From Chondrosia reniformis (taxonomy: Eukaryota > Porifera > Demospongiae > Chondrillida > Chondrillidae): DNA of 64,000 nt. The stretch covers positions 81,001 through 145,000 of the forward strand of contig OX359199.1 in assembly GCA_947172415.1 (NCBI GenBank). Direction: 5' to 3'. Shown here piece after piece: positions 10,882 to 21,442 of this stretch. Position 1 is the first letter of the stretch, and every line of letters begins with the position of its first letter. The notes under the pieces were generated by a model. The model was not told where the DNA came from and did not search any database. It saw nothing but the letters and a program-made list of their open reading frames with translations. Both the position numbers and the translations under genes were made by a program.

Positions 10882-13800
10882 TTATAAATTTAAATCTCTC
10901 AAACTAGAGTCTTTCTGTAGATTTTCAAGTCCTTTTGGATAGATATTCTTCAGGTACCATTCAAAGCTGTGACAATTCAACTTTTCTCTGAGCGACCTTC
11001 TCTCCTCCAGATCACCAACTTCATATTTCCTAAAATGAGGACGCTTCTACAAATATAAAAACATTTTCATGTGACCTTCCAAATATAGCATGATCATGTG
11101 ACAGTCATGTGACCAGTAGTGACTTACTATATATAGTGCCTCCTTGTAGTTGTCCATCCATACTTCAGCTAGTCGAATGGTGTTTCTGCCAAAACTGTCT
11201 CCCCCGGGGGAGGAGTAGGGTCGACGCCCACGGAATATGTGCCCCACCCGTGAACAAGGAATCAGTTCTATTCCGCCAGCACACATCCACAGCTGTACAC
11301 AGGGACACACCCATTACCTTATATGGCAACACATTATTGTGATAGCTTGCTATGCACATAGACTTACATATACAGTATTAAAGTGTAGGCATAATTCTTA
11401 CTCTAAATGATATTTCCAAGTTCTCCCCGCCCCACACGTCCATCAGTTGGTCGTAGCTGCCAATCTTGAAGAAGAAGTTTCTGTAAATACTAAACAGTCC
11501 TCCAGCCATGGTGGGTGAGGCTCGAGGTCTGGCCCTCTCTTCAGCTGTCATACTGTTCTCACTGATCTGGTCCCAGGAGAACAGAAAGTCCCAAGTAAAT
11601 CCTCCCAAATTGATGCCCACCGGCTGATACTGTAGTGTATCAGAGTTGATTATTTCAATCAGAGGCATAACACCAGAATGGGGTTTTTCCTTTAATCTAG
11701 CCAGCAGTGGCTCCACCCACCCAACATTGACCTCACAGTGACTGTCCAGGAATGTTAGCACGTCACCCTTGGCGACCTTGGCTCCTAGTATTCTTGCTCG
11801 GATCAGACCTTGTCGAACATTAGCTCTGAGGAGAGACACTTTTGGGAGGTAGTCATCGATGTGCAGCTGAAGAGAACTTTTGAGATCAGCTGTAAGAGTT
11901 GGGAGAGGGAGAGGTGAGGGGGGAGGGGAGGGAGAGGGGAGAAGGAGGGAGAGGGGAGAGGGGAGAGGGAGGGAGAGGGGGGAGGGGAGGGAGAGGGGGG
12001 AGGGGAGGGAGAGGGGGAGGGAGAGGGTGGGGGAGGGGGAGGGGGGAGAAGGAGGGAGAGGGTGGGGGAGGGGGAGAGGCAGGGAGAGGGAGAGGCAGGG
12101 AGAGGGAGAGGCAGGGAGAGGGAGAGGCAGGGAGAGGGAGAGGCAGGGAGAGGGAGAGGCAGGGAGAGGGAGAGGCAGGGAGAGGGAGAGGCAGGGAGAG
12201 GGAGAGGCAGGGAGAGGGAGAGGCAGGGAGAGGGAGAGGCAGGGAGAGGGAGAGGCAGGGAGAGGGAGAGGCAGGGAGAGGGAGGGGGAGAGGCAGGGAG
12301 AGGGAGATACATGCATACAACTCACGTAATGTACTAGCATCGTCTACGAGGATAATCTCTTTAATCAGTTGTGGGGGTGACCTTAGTAACACTGTATATA
12401 CAGTTCTAAGCAGTGCAACAAAGTCTTCATTGTGAAAGCAAATGATAACAGAAGTCGTTGGTAGGTCTTTTACGGGTGGATACCTCATTGTGGGACACCT
12501 GTATAGGAGAGGGAGAGGGAGGGGGAGGGAGAGGGTGGGAGAGGAAGAGGGAGGGAGAGGGAGAGGGAGGGAGAGGGTGGGAGAGGAAGGTATAACTCTA
12601 GTACAAAGGCTATAGACATATGTAACTTACTTTTGTGGTCGTGTATCTGGGAGTTCTCGTGCAAAACCAATTTCCTTACTTATAAACTGATTAAAAGCGT
12701 GCTGAGACTTGTACCTCTCATCTTTCAAGTCAATCATCTAATTCATGCAAAATGTACACATTACACTAACCACATACAACACCATCATGTACGTATGTAT
12801 GGGAGGGAGAGGCTTGGCACTTTAAACTAATGGACAAGAAGACAAGACTCCCAGGGTTACTGATGAAGGGTGGAATTCCCAGAAACAGCTGTCTGGCCAT
12901 GTTTAGAAAAGCTGATATGAATCTGTTTCCTCATCCAAAACTCTAGAGGTTCTCCCCAATAAATACAGTCTATTCTATTTGTACTATTCCTAAGACATGT
13001 CATGTATTGATAGGGGAATGATACTACAGAATATTCATCCTCGCTGTAAGGTCTATAAACCCTCTCTCTGTCACATGTACATGACAATCTACTACTGATG
13101 GCATAGTTACTCACATCACTAATTCTCTGCCAAATATCTTTATCTTTTACTTCTAAAGGATACAGGATTCCACGACTACGTGACATTTCATCGTCACGGT
13201 TACCATCATTATCTTCATCATCATTTTCCTCAGTAACTTTATCATCATTTAAATGGTTATGGTGGTTGTCATGGTAATCTGTGTTACCATAGTGATCATG
13301 GACAACATCAACATAGGATTCATCATGTTCACGGTTGCCATGGTAATGGAATAATAAGATTGTGATAAAAATAAAAGCTGTAAATATCATTAAAACACCA
13401 ATCCTTTGTCGGTGAACCAGCTACAGGAGGAGGGGGAGAGGGAGGGGTTGGGGGAGGAGAGAGAGGAGTACTGTAAAGGGTATATCACTGAGTTGTCATA
13501 ACATCAAAATTAGCACATTAACTCAGATATCACATATAAATTAGGAAGCACAGCCAAGTCCTAATATGTCAGTTGCTATATCTCACAATGTACTATATAC
13601 TGTATACAGTAATACCAATTCCCTATGTAGGAGTCCTATATCTATGATAATAATAATTATAATAATAATGATTTTTATTAATGTGACATGCTATATATAA
13701 CAATGCTAAAAAAATCAGTAAGGAATAGCCCAACCCACGGAGGGTTTACAAGTCACTGGTAGGGGGTATCCATTCCGGGGCCTTGCAGGGAGGGTGTGTG

Positions 13801-14075
13801 TATTAACAAAGCCTTTATGACGGGGTATCCATTTCAATGAAGTCATGTACGACACACAAACTGGAAGTATAATTATCTGACACTTTACACTTAATAATAT
13901 TCATGGGCACATCAGATCACTTTAGATCACTGATCAAGATACAGGGAATGGGACCTCATACGAGTGGTAATGGGCGAATGGTGTTAACGTGTACCCGACA
14001 CAATTGAAACAGATCTACGTATAAAGATGTTACTACATCGTCACGTATATACGACGCACTCACCACCGCAGGCAT
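10882..14075 (-). CDS. Polypeptide GalNAc-transferase (GT27) lacking the ricin lectin domain
   Basis: Seven coding exons (14075-14064, 13420-13115, 12737-12631, 12498-12326, 11889-11402, 11292-11128, 11046-10882) close in phase and give 471 residues. The start MPAV lies in a short coding piece of a 5' exon, followed by a basic tail (LVHRQR) and a type II signal anchor ([14 protein letters not shown]), then an acidic stem. The catalytic hallmarks are present: [19 protein letters not shown], the metal-binding DSH in [18 protein letters not shown], the [13 protein letters not shown] and [11 protein letters not shown] block, and IPCSRVGH. It transfers GalNAc to Ser/Thr of secretory proteins in the Golgi. 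The frame stops shortly after [10 protein letters not shown], where other family members continue into a ricin-type lectin domain. Only 115 bp separate this stop from the convergent kinase gene, so the lectin exons are absent. Confidence 0.93.
11893..12305. repeat. Purine-rich array, 18-bp unit GAGAGGCAGGGAGAGGGA
   Basis: Fills a GALNT intron. The lower part is irregular GGGAGA/GGGGAGG; the upper part is about thirteen near-identical 18-bp units. On the coding (minus) strand it is a long polypyrimidine tract next to an acceptor. A smaller related array lies at about 12507-12590. Confidence 0.9.
12840..12960 (+). mobile_element. Small element with hammerhead-like core (family 2)
   Basis: Lies in a GALNT intron. 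Reads CTGATGA (12860-12866), a GGG/CCC hairpin, GAAAC (12882-12886), then AGCTGTC. The downstream part shares CCTCATCCAAA with related copies at 50.7 kb and 47.6 kb. Flanking GGTTA can pair with TGGCC across the core, as a hammerhead stem I would. Confidence 0.5.
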
Positions 14076-14280
14076 AACTGTTTGGTTTTGAGACGATCGT
14101 CCAAAATCTGACAAGAAAAAAGATCTTCACTTTGGGCTGAAAAGATGTTAATATTTGTGAATGTTTACGTACTTCTTCCGTTTCGGCTACATCAATAAAT
14201 ATGGCTTCGCCATTTTCTCGTTTACCGCAATCTCCTTTCCTAATAAAATGGAGATTTGAGTTGGAGTGAACGCATTCATA
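14076..14280. promoter_or_regulatory. Bidirectional promoter / 5' UTR region (GALNT and CHPF-like)
   Basis: The GALNT 5' UTR exons (about 14132-14076 and about 14260-14173, minus) face the ATG of the plus-strand gene at 14281. The open minus-strand frame here has no ATG, so it is read as untranslated leader. Confidence 0.55.
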
Positions 14281-15543
14281 ATGAGCTATCAAGGCGGCTC
14301 GAAAGGATTTCCGAGAAAGAGAGGTCCCACGTCTTCCCGTTCGCTTATTCTTTCAGTTATTCTGCGCGAGGGCGGTACGATGCGGATGTATATTGGATTT
14401 GTCCTCGGACTAGTGGTCGGGTTCGTGTTGGGTTGGACTGCTCAGATGTCGAACGACATTAACGAGAAGAACCGCGGACGCCCTTGGGCCCCCGAGCTAG
14501 TAGAACAAAGGTTTGCTATCTTTCTGTCGTGTGTTGTGTACATTCGTTTGCTAAAGGTTTAGGAGCGGTGATCGACCATATAGCTTGCATGGCAAAGCTC
14601 TCTCCAGGTTTAATTAGTTCCCTTTAGCTGTTTACAGAATAGGATGTAGGAAAACGGTGTGTTAGTTTTATCATGGTAGACACACTCGACCACTTCCAAT
14701 GTGACTTATAGGAAATAGGATATTATTTGTCGCGATTAGGATGATATATGAAGTTTATTGAGCAGCAGCAACATTAAATCTTTGGAATAGAACGTTTCAA
14801 CCCATAGATCTTCATCAGCAATATGCAGGAAATAGGGTATAGGGTATATGATATAGGGTATAGGGTATAATGTATAGGGTATAAGGTATAAGGTATAGGG
14901 TATAGGGTATAGGGTATAGGGTATAGGGTATAAGGTATAGGGTATAGGGTATAGGGTATAGGGTATAGGGTATAAGGTATAGGGTATAGGGTATAGGGTA
15001 TAGGGTATAAGGTATAGGGTATAGGGTATAGGGTATAGGGTATAGGGTATAGGGTATAGGGTATAAGGTATAGGGTATAAGGTATAGGGTATAAGGTATA
15101 GGGTATAGGGTATAGGGTATATAGTATAGGGTATATAGTATAGGGTATATGGTATAGGGTATAGGGTATATGGTATAGGGTATAGGGTATACTCCTAATA
15201 TTGCAACACATTATAGTTTAGCACAACTTGAGAGAACTAATTTTGTCAATTGTGTGAGGTTGTACGTTTCACAGCGACTCCATTTTGTTGATGGTTTTCT
15301 GTTAATACTGTATCTGATAGCTTGCAAATAGACTGTATTTAACTTTACTTTACATAATTGCTGACAAAGTTCTGTCCATTTAATGTTATTCAAAACAGCT
15401 TTAATATTTTAATTGCAATCACAAACAGTGTAAATGTTCTCAATTGATATGTTAACTGATTCAGTATAGCCTATAACTCTATGTAGCCTCTAGTGTGTTC
15501 CTGATTGGTTTCCATTTTATACATCCGTTGTATGCATGGGCAC

Positions 15544-15598
<55 letters not shown>

Positions 15599-18269
15599 TA
15601 CAAGTCCCTTAATAGAGTAATGTAGAGTACGTATAATGAAGTACGTACGTATGTAGTATATGTGAATGGATTGTGTTGAATATGGCAGTTTTTATATGTG
15701 ATAGATACATATAGGTTTCTGTATAAAGTTGACTGTCCAGAACATGTACATATAGCATTTCTCTACATTATTCAAATACTCTCTTTTACTCACAGTCAAT
15801 CATAAATTGAAGTTGAGAGAACTGTGTTGTGTTTCTATAGATTTGAATTTTTGGACAGTAGCAAGAAAAGTTCCCTTGACAACCATCACTATGACAACCA
15901 GCAGGTCAATGAAGACACACTTGAAGAGTATACAATAGAAGAAGATTTGGAGATTGAGCAAGCTCTCAGTTATGAAGAGGAGAAAGAGGAGAGTCCATTG
16001 GGAGAGGAGCAGGCAGACAAGAGCCATCAAGTGCTACGAGCAGCAGAGGAACCATCTAAAGATCGGGAAGGTACACCCACAGAGGAACCAGCTGAAACTG
16101 GCCTTCACCAGTACCTGTCCAGTAGAATGTCCAAGGTCCACGTAGCAGTATTGCTCAATGAGGACCACGTCCTGTCCATGTCTTACGCAATCAGCTCCAC
16201 TTGGGGTGCAGAGGGCGATGTTGTGTTCTACACTACCTCCTCTGTCAACCCGAACCATCTACCGGATGGCATCAGTGTGAAGACAGTGAGCGACTTTGCA
16301 TCCAAACTTGTCCTTGGAACTCTCAAGTTGGTACATCAGTCACTGCCAGAGGACGTGCAGTGGGTTGTCATGGCAGCAGACTCTGTGTACATACAGCTGG
16401 AGAATCTGGTCGACTTTCTGAGCTCCTTAGACGGGACCACCAATTTGATGTTTGGCAGAAAAGCTCACGGTCAGAGCTACTGTTCTCTGCAGTACGGGTT
16501 CGTCCTCTCTCGTGAGCTGATCAAAACGGCCACAGCTTCTCTGGAGAAGTGTGTGGAGCAGCTCAGTGTCCTGGGAGAGGAGGACAGGGAGGGAGACAGT
16601 GTTCTCGGACACTGCCTTCAGCAGCTGGGAGTGACCTGCAGGGATGACTTGGTAGGTAGCCACGCCCACCACTAGCACTAGATGGACACGCCCACCACTA
16701 GCATTAGATGGACATGCCCATTATGCATACTTTATAAATGTGTACATTTAACTTACAATTGCATTCCTGATTGTGTATATAGCGCTACCTTCCCCCTCCC
16801 TCCCCCCCTAGGGTGACTTTTTGTACTATTTCAATGAAGAAGTTCTTTCAGCAAACATGATAGGAGTTGATGTGTCCGGATCAATCTTCCTCTCTCCTCT
16901 GAAATACCCAAAACTGATTTACCGACTCTATCTCTACTTGGAGAATGCTGCCATTACAAGGCTCAAGTCTGAGGTTGCTAGGCGACTGAAGGATGCCAAA
17001 TTGATTGAGCCCTATGTCCCTTCCAGACTGCGCATTCCAATGTCACATGACCAAGTGGCCCCAGACCAGCCAGCCTGTGAGGGCCACCTCAGGGGATCCC
17101 CCATCCAGCCCCACAGAGCTCGGAGCCAGTTTGACCTCTTGACCTGGGAGTACTTTAATCAGACAAAGATCATGGCAGCAGAAAAGGAGTATCCCTCCCA
17201 TGGTCTGGTGGGCGTGACCAGGAATGAGATCAGATTCGCATTGACACAAGGACTGGCGATACTGCGCAAGTCCTTGGCACACAAGGTTAAATTTGTTTTG
17301 TTGGAAAATGGCTTCCGTAGAGTCAGTCCCTCCAAAGGGATTGAGTACATTCTGGATCTCATAGTGAAGGACAACAACATGAAGAACCTTCACGAGAGGG
17401 TGAGGTTCTATCTCCCCCTCTCATCACCCGCCATTTCCGTGGAGATGCCAGTGAGTCCTCCCAGAACTACCATCAACATTCTAACCACCATGTCTCGTGT
17501 TGGAGACAGAGCTAAAGGGTTTTTAGAGACCTTTTGTAGGCTAGCTCAATCTGGTAAGCCCGTTACCATGACAATAACACTTTTTCAAGATGGCGATTCA
17601 ACCAGTACAATGTCCATCATTGAAAACTATCAAAAGATTTACTCCCTCTCTTCTGAACAGCTAAAAGTGATTCCTTTAGAGGGCAAATTTGCAAGAGGTG
17701 TTGGATTGGCTGAGGGTATGAAGTACTTCAACAATGGCGACCTAGTCTTTATCAGTGATGTTGACATGCTGTTCAATTGGAACTTCCTTCAGAGATGCTA
17801 CCTCAACACTGTCAGAGGTAGTCAGGTCTACTTTCCAATCTTTTTCAAATTCTACAATCGTAACTTTGTTGAAAGCCACACACTTGAGAAGATCTCAGCG
17901 GCCATTGGCCGTCACATGGGGCACTGGGCATACTACTCCTACGGCATGCTCTGCATGTACGCAGAGGACTACGGGAGGACGAAGGGCTACAACACCAACC
18001 TTCAGGGCTGGGGTGAGGAAGATGTGGACTTTTACAAGTCAGTCCTGGTAGCAGGGCTTGAGGTGTTCCGGTCGCCCGACCCGGGCCTCCTCCACCAGTG
18101 GCACAAAAAGGAGTGCTCGTCTGAGGATATTGCTGACTCACAAGTGTTGCATCACTGCATGCGGTCGAGAGGTGAGAATGTCGGAGATAGAATAGAATTA
18201 GCCAACTTTTTATTTACCTTGGCAAAGGATAATCCATTAGTGCGGAACGCGTTACAAGATTTTGTGTAA
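14281..18269 (+). CDS. CHPF: Chondroitin polymerising factor-like (CHP/CHSY family) protein
   Basis: Three exons (14281-14510, 15841-16651, 16812-18269) give 832 residues. A type II signal anchor (MYIGFVLGLVVGFVLGW) is followed by an acidic stem, then an N-terminal GT31-type domain (about 145-350) and a C-terminal GT7-type domain (about 580-810). The C-terminal half keeps the metal-binding DVD (FISDVDMLFNW), the SYGMLCMY block and GWGEEDVDFYKS. In the N-terminal domain the usual ADDDVY is replaced by AADSVY, so its glucuronyl site looks degenerate, as in vertebrate CHPF. In known systems CHPF pairs with CHSY to polymerise chondroitin (GlcA-GalNAc) in the Golgi. The CHSY-like partner follows 174 bp downstream on the same strand. 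The first intron is 1.3 kb and repeat-filled. Confidence 0.9.
14745..14828 (-). mobile_element. Small element with hammerhead-like core (family 1)
   Basis: On the minus strand CTGATGA (14818-14812), a short hairpin, then GAAAC (14798-14794) and GTTC. Its far end, TTGCTG..CTCAATAAA, matches the inverted-repeat element at 36.7 kb. It sits in the first CHPF-like intron and abuts the TATAGGG array. Confidence 0.5.
14832..15190. repeat. (TATAGGG)n array
   Basis: About fifty copies of a 7-bp unit, TATAGGG with TATAAGG variants, in the first CHPF-like intron. Confidence 0.95.
15543..15598. repeat. (ATA)n microsatellite
   Basis: Uninterrupted AAT trinucleotide repeat inside the CHPF-like first intron. 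Confidence 0.95.
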
Positions 18270-18443
18270 ATACATCAGTTTTCCAATTTTCAACCCATCC
18301 ATTGTCTAATAATTATATTCATTGATGTGAAATGATATTCACGAGGCAGTCACGGCATTACAAAAACTTGGCATTGTCTCTTCACTGACCGAATAGAGAT
18401 AATAAAAGAATGATACCGATTTTATGAATGAGAAGAAGACGTC

Positions 18444-21442
18444 ATGACACACAAACCATGCGCGTTGAGAGTCAGATCCGTTCTGTACCTGGCGGCAGGT
18501 GTCCTATTAGGGTCGCTATTGTCCCTGCTAATCCACACGGTGACGATCACTTGTATTACTTGTACTAGCAACAACATTCAACTCGTGACGAGTCGCATTC
18601 GGGCGGACAGACTGCGGCCGGAGAGAGAGGAAGAAGCGGACTGTTTAAGAGTGCGCACGCAACTGAAGCAGTGGGATCAGTTGGAAGACGTGATCGCCAG
18701 GCTAAAGCCTCCCGCAGACCCGAATAGACCTTCAACGCGAGACAGTATTGAAGAGTACATTAACCCTACCAATCCGGTTGGCAGTCAAGAGAGAGTGGAA
18801 GTTGGTTCAGTAGCCACTTTGGCCGAAGAGTACAGAGTGCGCAAGATGCTGTACGTGGGCGTCATGACAGCTCAGGACTACCTCTCCACTCGCGCGGTAG
18901 CAGTGTACGCCACTTGGGGCATCGAAGTGACCAAGATAGCCTTCTACGTGGGAGAGGACTGCGAGGTTCCCAAACCACTGAGCGTGCTCCCAATTGAGAG
19001 GCTGTATGGTGTACCAGACAACGTGTACCCTCCACAGAGGAAGGTGTTTCAGATGTTGAAACACATGCATGATCACTACATTGATGAGTTTGACTGGTTC
19101 ATGAGAGCAGACGATGATGTCTACATGAGAGGAAGGGAGATCGAACAGCTGCTGTCACAGCTCAATCCGGCGGAAAAGATCTTTTTAGGTCGCTCGGGAG
19201 CAGGCAAGCCGGAGGATATGGCTAGATTGAAACTGTTGCCCCATGAACGATACTGCATGGGTGGTCCAGGTAAGTTCTAGTTGCCATGGTAACCAGACAC
19301 TGTAGGTCAGTATGGATGGGATGTGAATGTGTAAAAGTGTGACTTCAAAAGGTTGAATAATTAGATTTGTCACTTGAAAGGATTTTTCTCTCAGTTGGAG
19401 AAACTCTAGTTTTATTGAATATACAGTAATTTACAGTACATTGAGCTCAATAGTGTGTATGTGTGTATGTGTGTGTGTATGTGTGTGCAGGCGTGGTCTT
19501 CAGTAATGCGGCTCTGAGGGCTCTGGTCCCACATTTGGATGAGTGTCTGGAAGCCATAGAGTACTACAACAAGTTTGCTGAGTCCTCCTGGTACAATGAA
19601 GATGTTGAGCTCGGAAGATGTGTCAGTAGAAAGGTTGGAATTCAGTGCTCCACTTCATTGGAGGTCAGCACGTCTATTATATAGGTCTTGGTGGCATAGA
19701 AACTGTATTAATATTTTGCATAAAAAAGGCTTGCCAAAATCACTGATGCTATGTATACGATACCTAGTGCAGTGTAGATCCCTAGTATACGAGTTACAAA
19801 CGGAATATTATAACAATCAACTTCAGCATCAGTTGAGTATCTTGAACAACTTGGTCTTGCTATAGGCTGTTAACCATATAAGGTCAAATAGTTGTCCCTT
19901 ATGCAATGCATTCCAGTCATAGCTATCACTGCTTGTATTCTGTAGATCCGGTCCTATCTGTTGTATGACTATGACAAGCTGGCACTGGACCCAAAGACGC
20001 TCTGGGCTCATCAGGCCTTCAGATCGGCCATCTCCATCCACCCGGCCAAAGACCCCAACAACATGCAGGCCATTCACCACTTCTACAAGACCATTGACAT
20101 GCAGAACCTGCAGAACAAGGTTAAGCTGGCGCAGACACTTGCTGTACAGAGCTGTCTGCAGTTGCCAGAGGAACTGAGGTACAACAACCCAAAGTGTGCT
20201 CCGCCCCTGAGCAAGTGCCACGCCCTCCCTGAGCCCTCCTGTACACCCATCCCTAGCTCACAACTCCCTCATCCGTATGTGTCACGAGAACTAGATGAAC
20301 TACCTGTATGGATGAACTTTGACTTTCGGTACATCCACCAGCTGGACGTCAACACTCCTCGCAAGATGCTGGGCGGTGAGTTTGCAGAGGATGTAGAGGC
20401 TGTCACAAGACAAGCAGTCAACATCTTGTCAAAGAGGGGTCTGGATTGGAACTTTGAAAAGATTGTCAATGGCTTCCTGAGATACGACAGTTTGAAGAGA
20501 AGGGAGTACATTTTAGATATCATGTTTAGTACGTACAACTCTACCAGACTGAATACCAAGCGAGTCTCCATCATCCAGCCCCTCTCCACTGATTATGTGA
20601 CCCACCTGCCCAGCAACAATGAAAAGGGGCGTGTCTTTCTGACCACTTGTCTCTATAATGTGCAAGACAGATTCGAGAATTTTATGATTAAATATGAAAA
20701 TACAGTTTTACAAATCAAAGACAACCTCAATCTGCTCCACTTGTGGTTGATAGTGTTTGGAGAAGAAGATGTCCGCCATGTTCAGAACACTGTAGACCAG
20801 TACCTCTTGAAGTACCCGACAGCTCTCGTCACAGTCCTCAAAGGAGAAGGACAGTTTGCGAGAGGTCTTGCTATAGACCAGGCAATCAGCAAGTTACCTG
20901 ATGACAGCCTCATCTTTATATGTGACGTGGACCTGGACATCCATCCCGAGTTCTTTACACGATGTGCCCGCAACACTCTTCAGGGACAGAGAGTCTATTA
21001 TCCAATGTTCTTTAAACTATACAACATGCAGTATGTCTATGGTAGTGAAGAGGTTACCACGGCAACCATTGAGATGATCCGAGAGCAAGGTCACTGGGCA
21101 AGCTACTCTTACGGTATGTTGTGCATATACAAGTCAGACTATGATGCCTCGGGAGGCTTTGACCGAGACATCTCAGGCTGGGGAGGGGAGGACGTGGATC
21201 TGTACTCCAAGGTGATCAAGGCAGGATACGATGTACTGAGGGTGCCCGACCCTGGCCTAATCCACCGGTGGCACCCCAAACACTGCGGCAACAACCTGGA
21301 TAAGGAGCAGTATGTGGACTGCATGTACTCCAAAGCTGAGAACTTTGCTGATCGAAGAGAGCTCTCTGAACACGTAATTGAAATTGAGAGACAAGCAAAA
21401 TCTCATGACCTGACATTTAACCCTGACACATTGTTTGAATGA
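18444..21442 (+). CDS. CHSY: Chondroitin synthase (CHSY-type bifunctional glycosyltransferase)
   Basis: Three exons (18444-19269, 19491-19663, 19946-21442) give 831 residues with closed phases. The type II anchor is at about 12-32 (LYLAAGVLLGSLLSLL). The N-terminal GT31 domain retains the intact metal site in WFMRADDDVYMRGREIEQLL and the following FLGRSGAGK and YCMGGPG blocks. The C-terminal domain has FICDVDLDIHPEFF, YPMFFKLYN, HWASYSYGMLCIY and GWGGEDVDLYSK. Both catalytic halves therefore look functional, unlike the upstream paralogue. CHSY enzymes alternate GlcA and GalNAc to build chondroitin in the Golgi. Adjacency and shared strand suggest an ancient tandem duplication that produced an active subunit and a helper subunit. 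The upstream gap is 174 bp. Confidence 0.93.

Noticed and set aside
11803..12435. Long frames of Arg/Gly/Glu or Pro/Leu/Ser over the purine array
   Set aside because: Repeat artefacts within a GALNT intron; real exons flank them with consistent splice phases.
12857..13114. C-terminal part of the open frame that starts in the GALNT anchor exon
   Set aside because: A phase-0 donor (gat|gtgagt) at 13115 leads to the next conserved GALNT exon; the read-through runs into the hammerhead-type element.
14133..14292. Minus-strand frame IAHYECVHSNSNLHF as the GALNT N terminus
   Set aside because: It contains no ATG and does not join the anchor exon in phase; the start MPAV in the next exon does.
14774..15211. 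YPIPYTL repeat protein on the minus strand
   Set aside because: Translation of the TATAGGG array.
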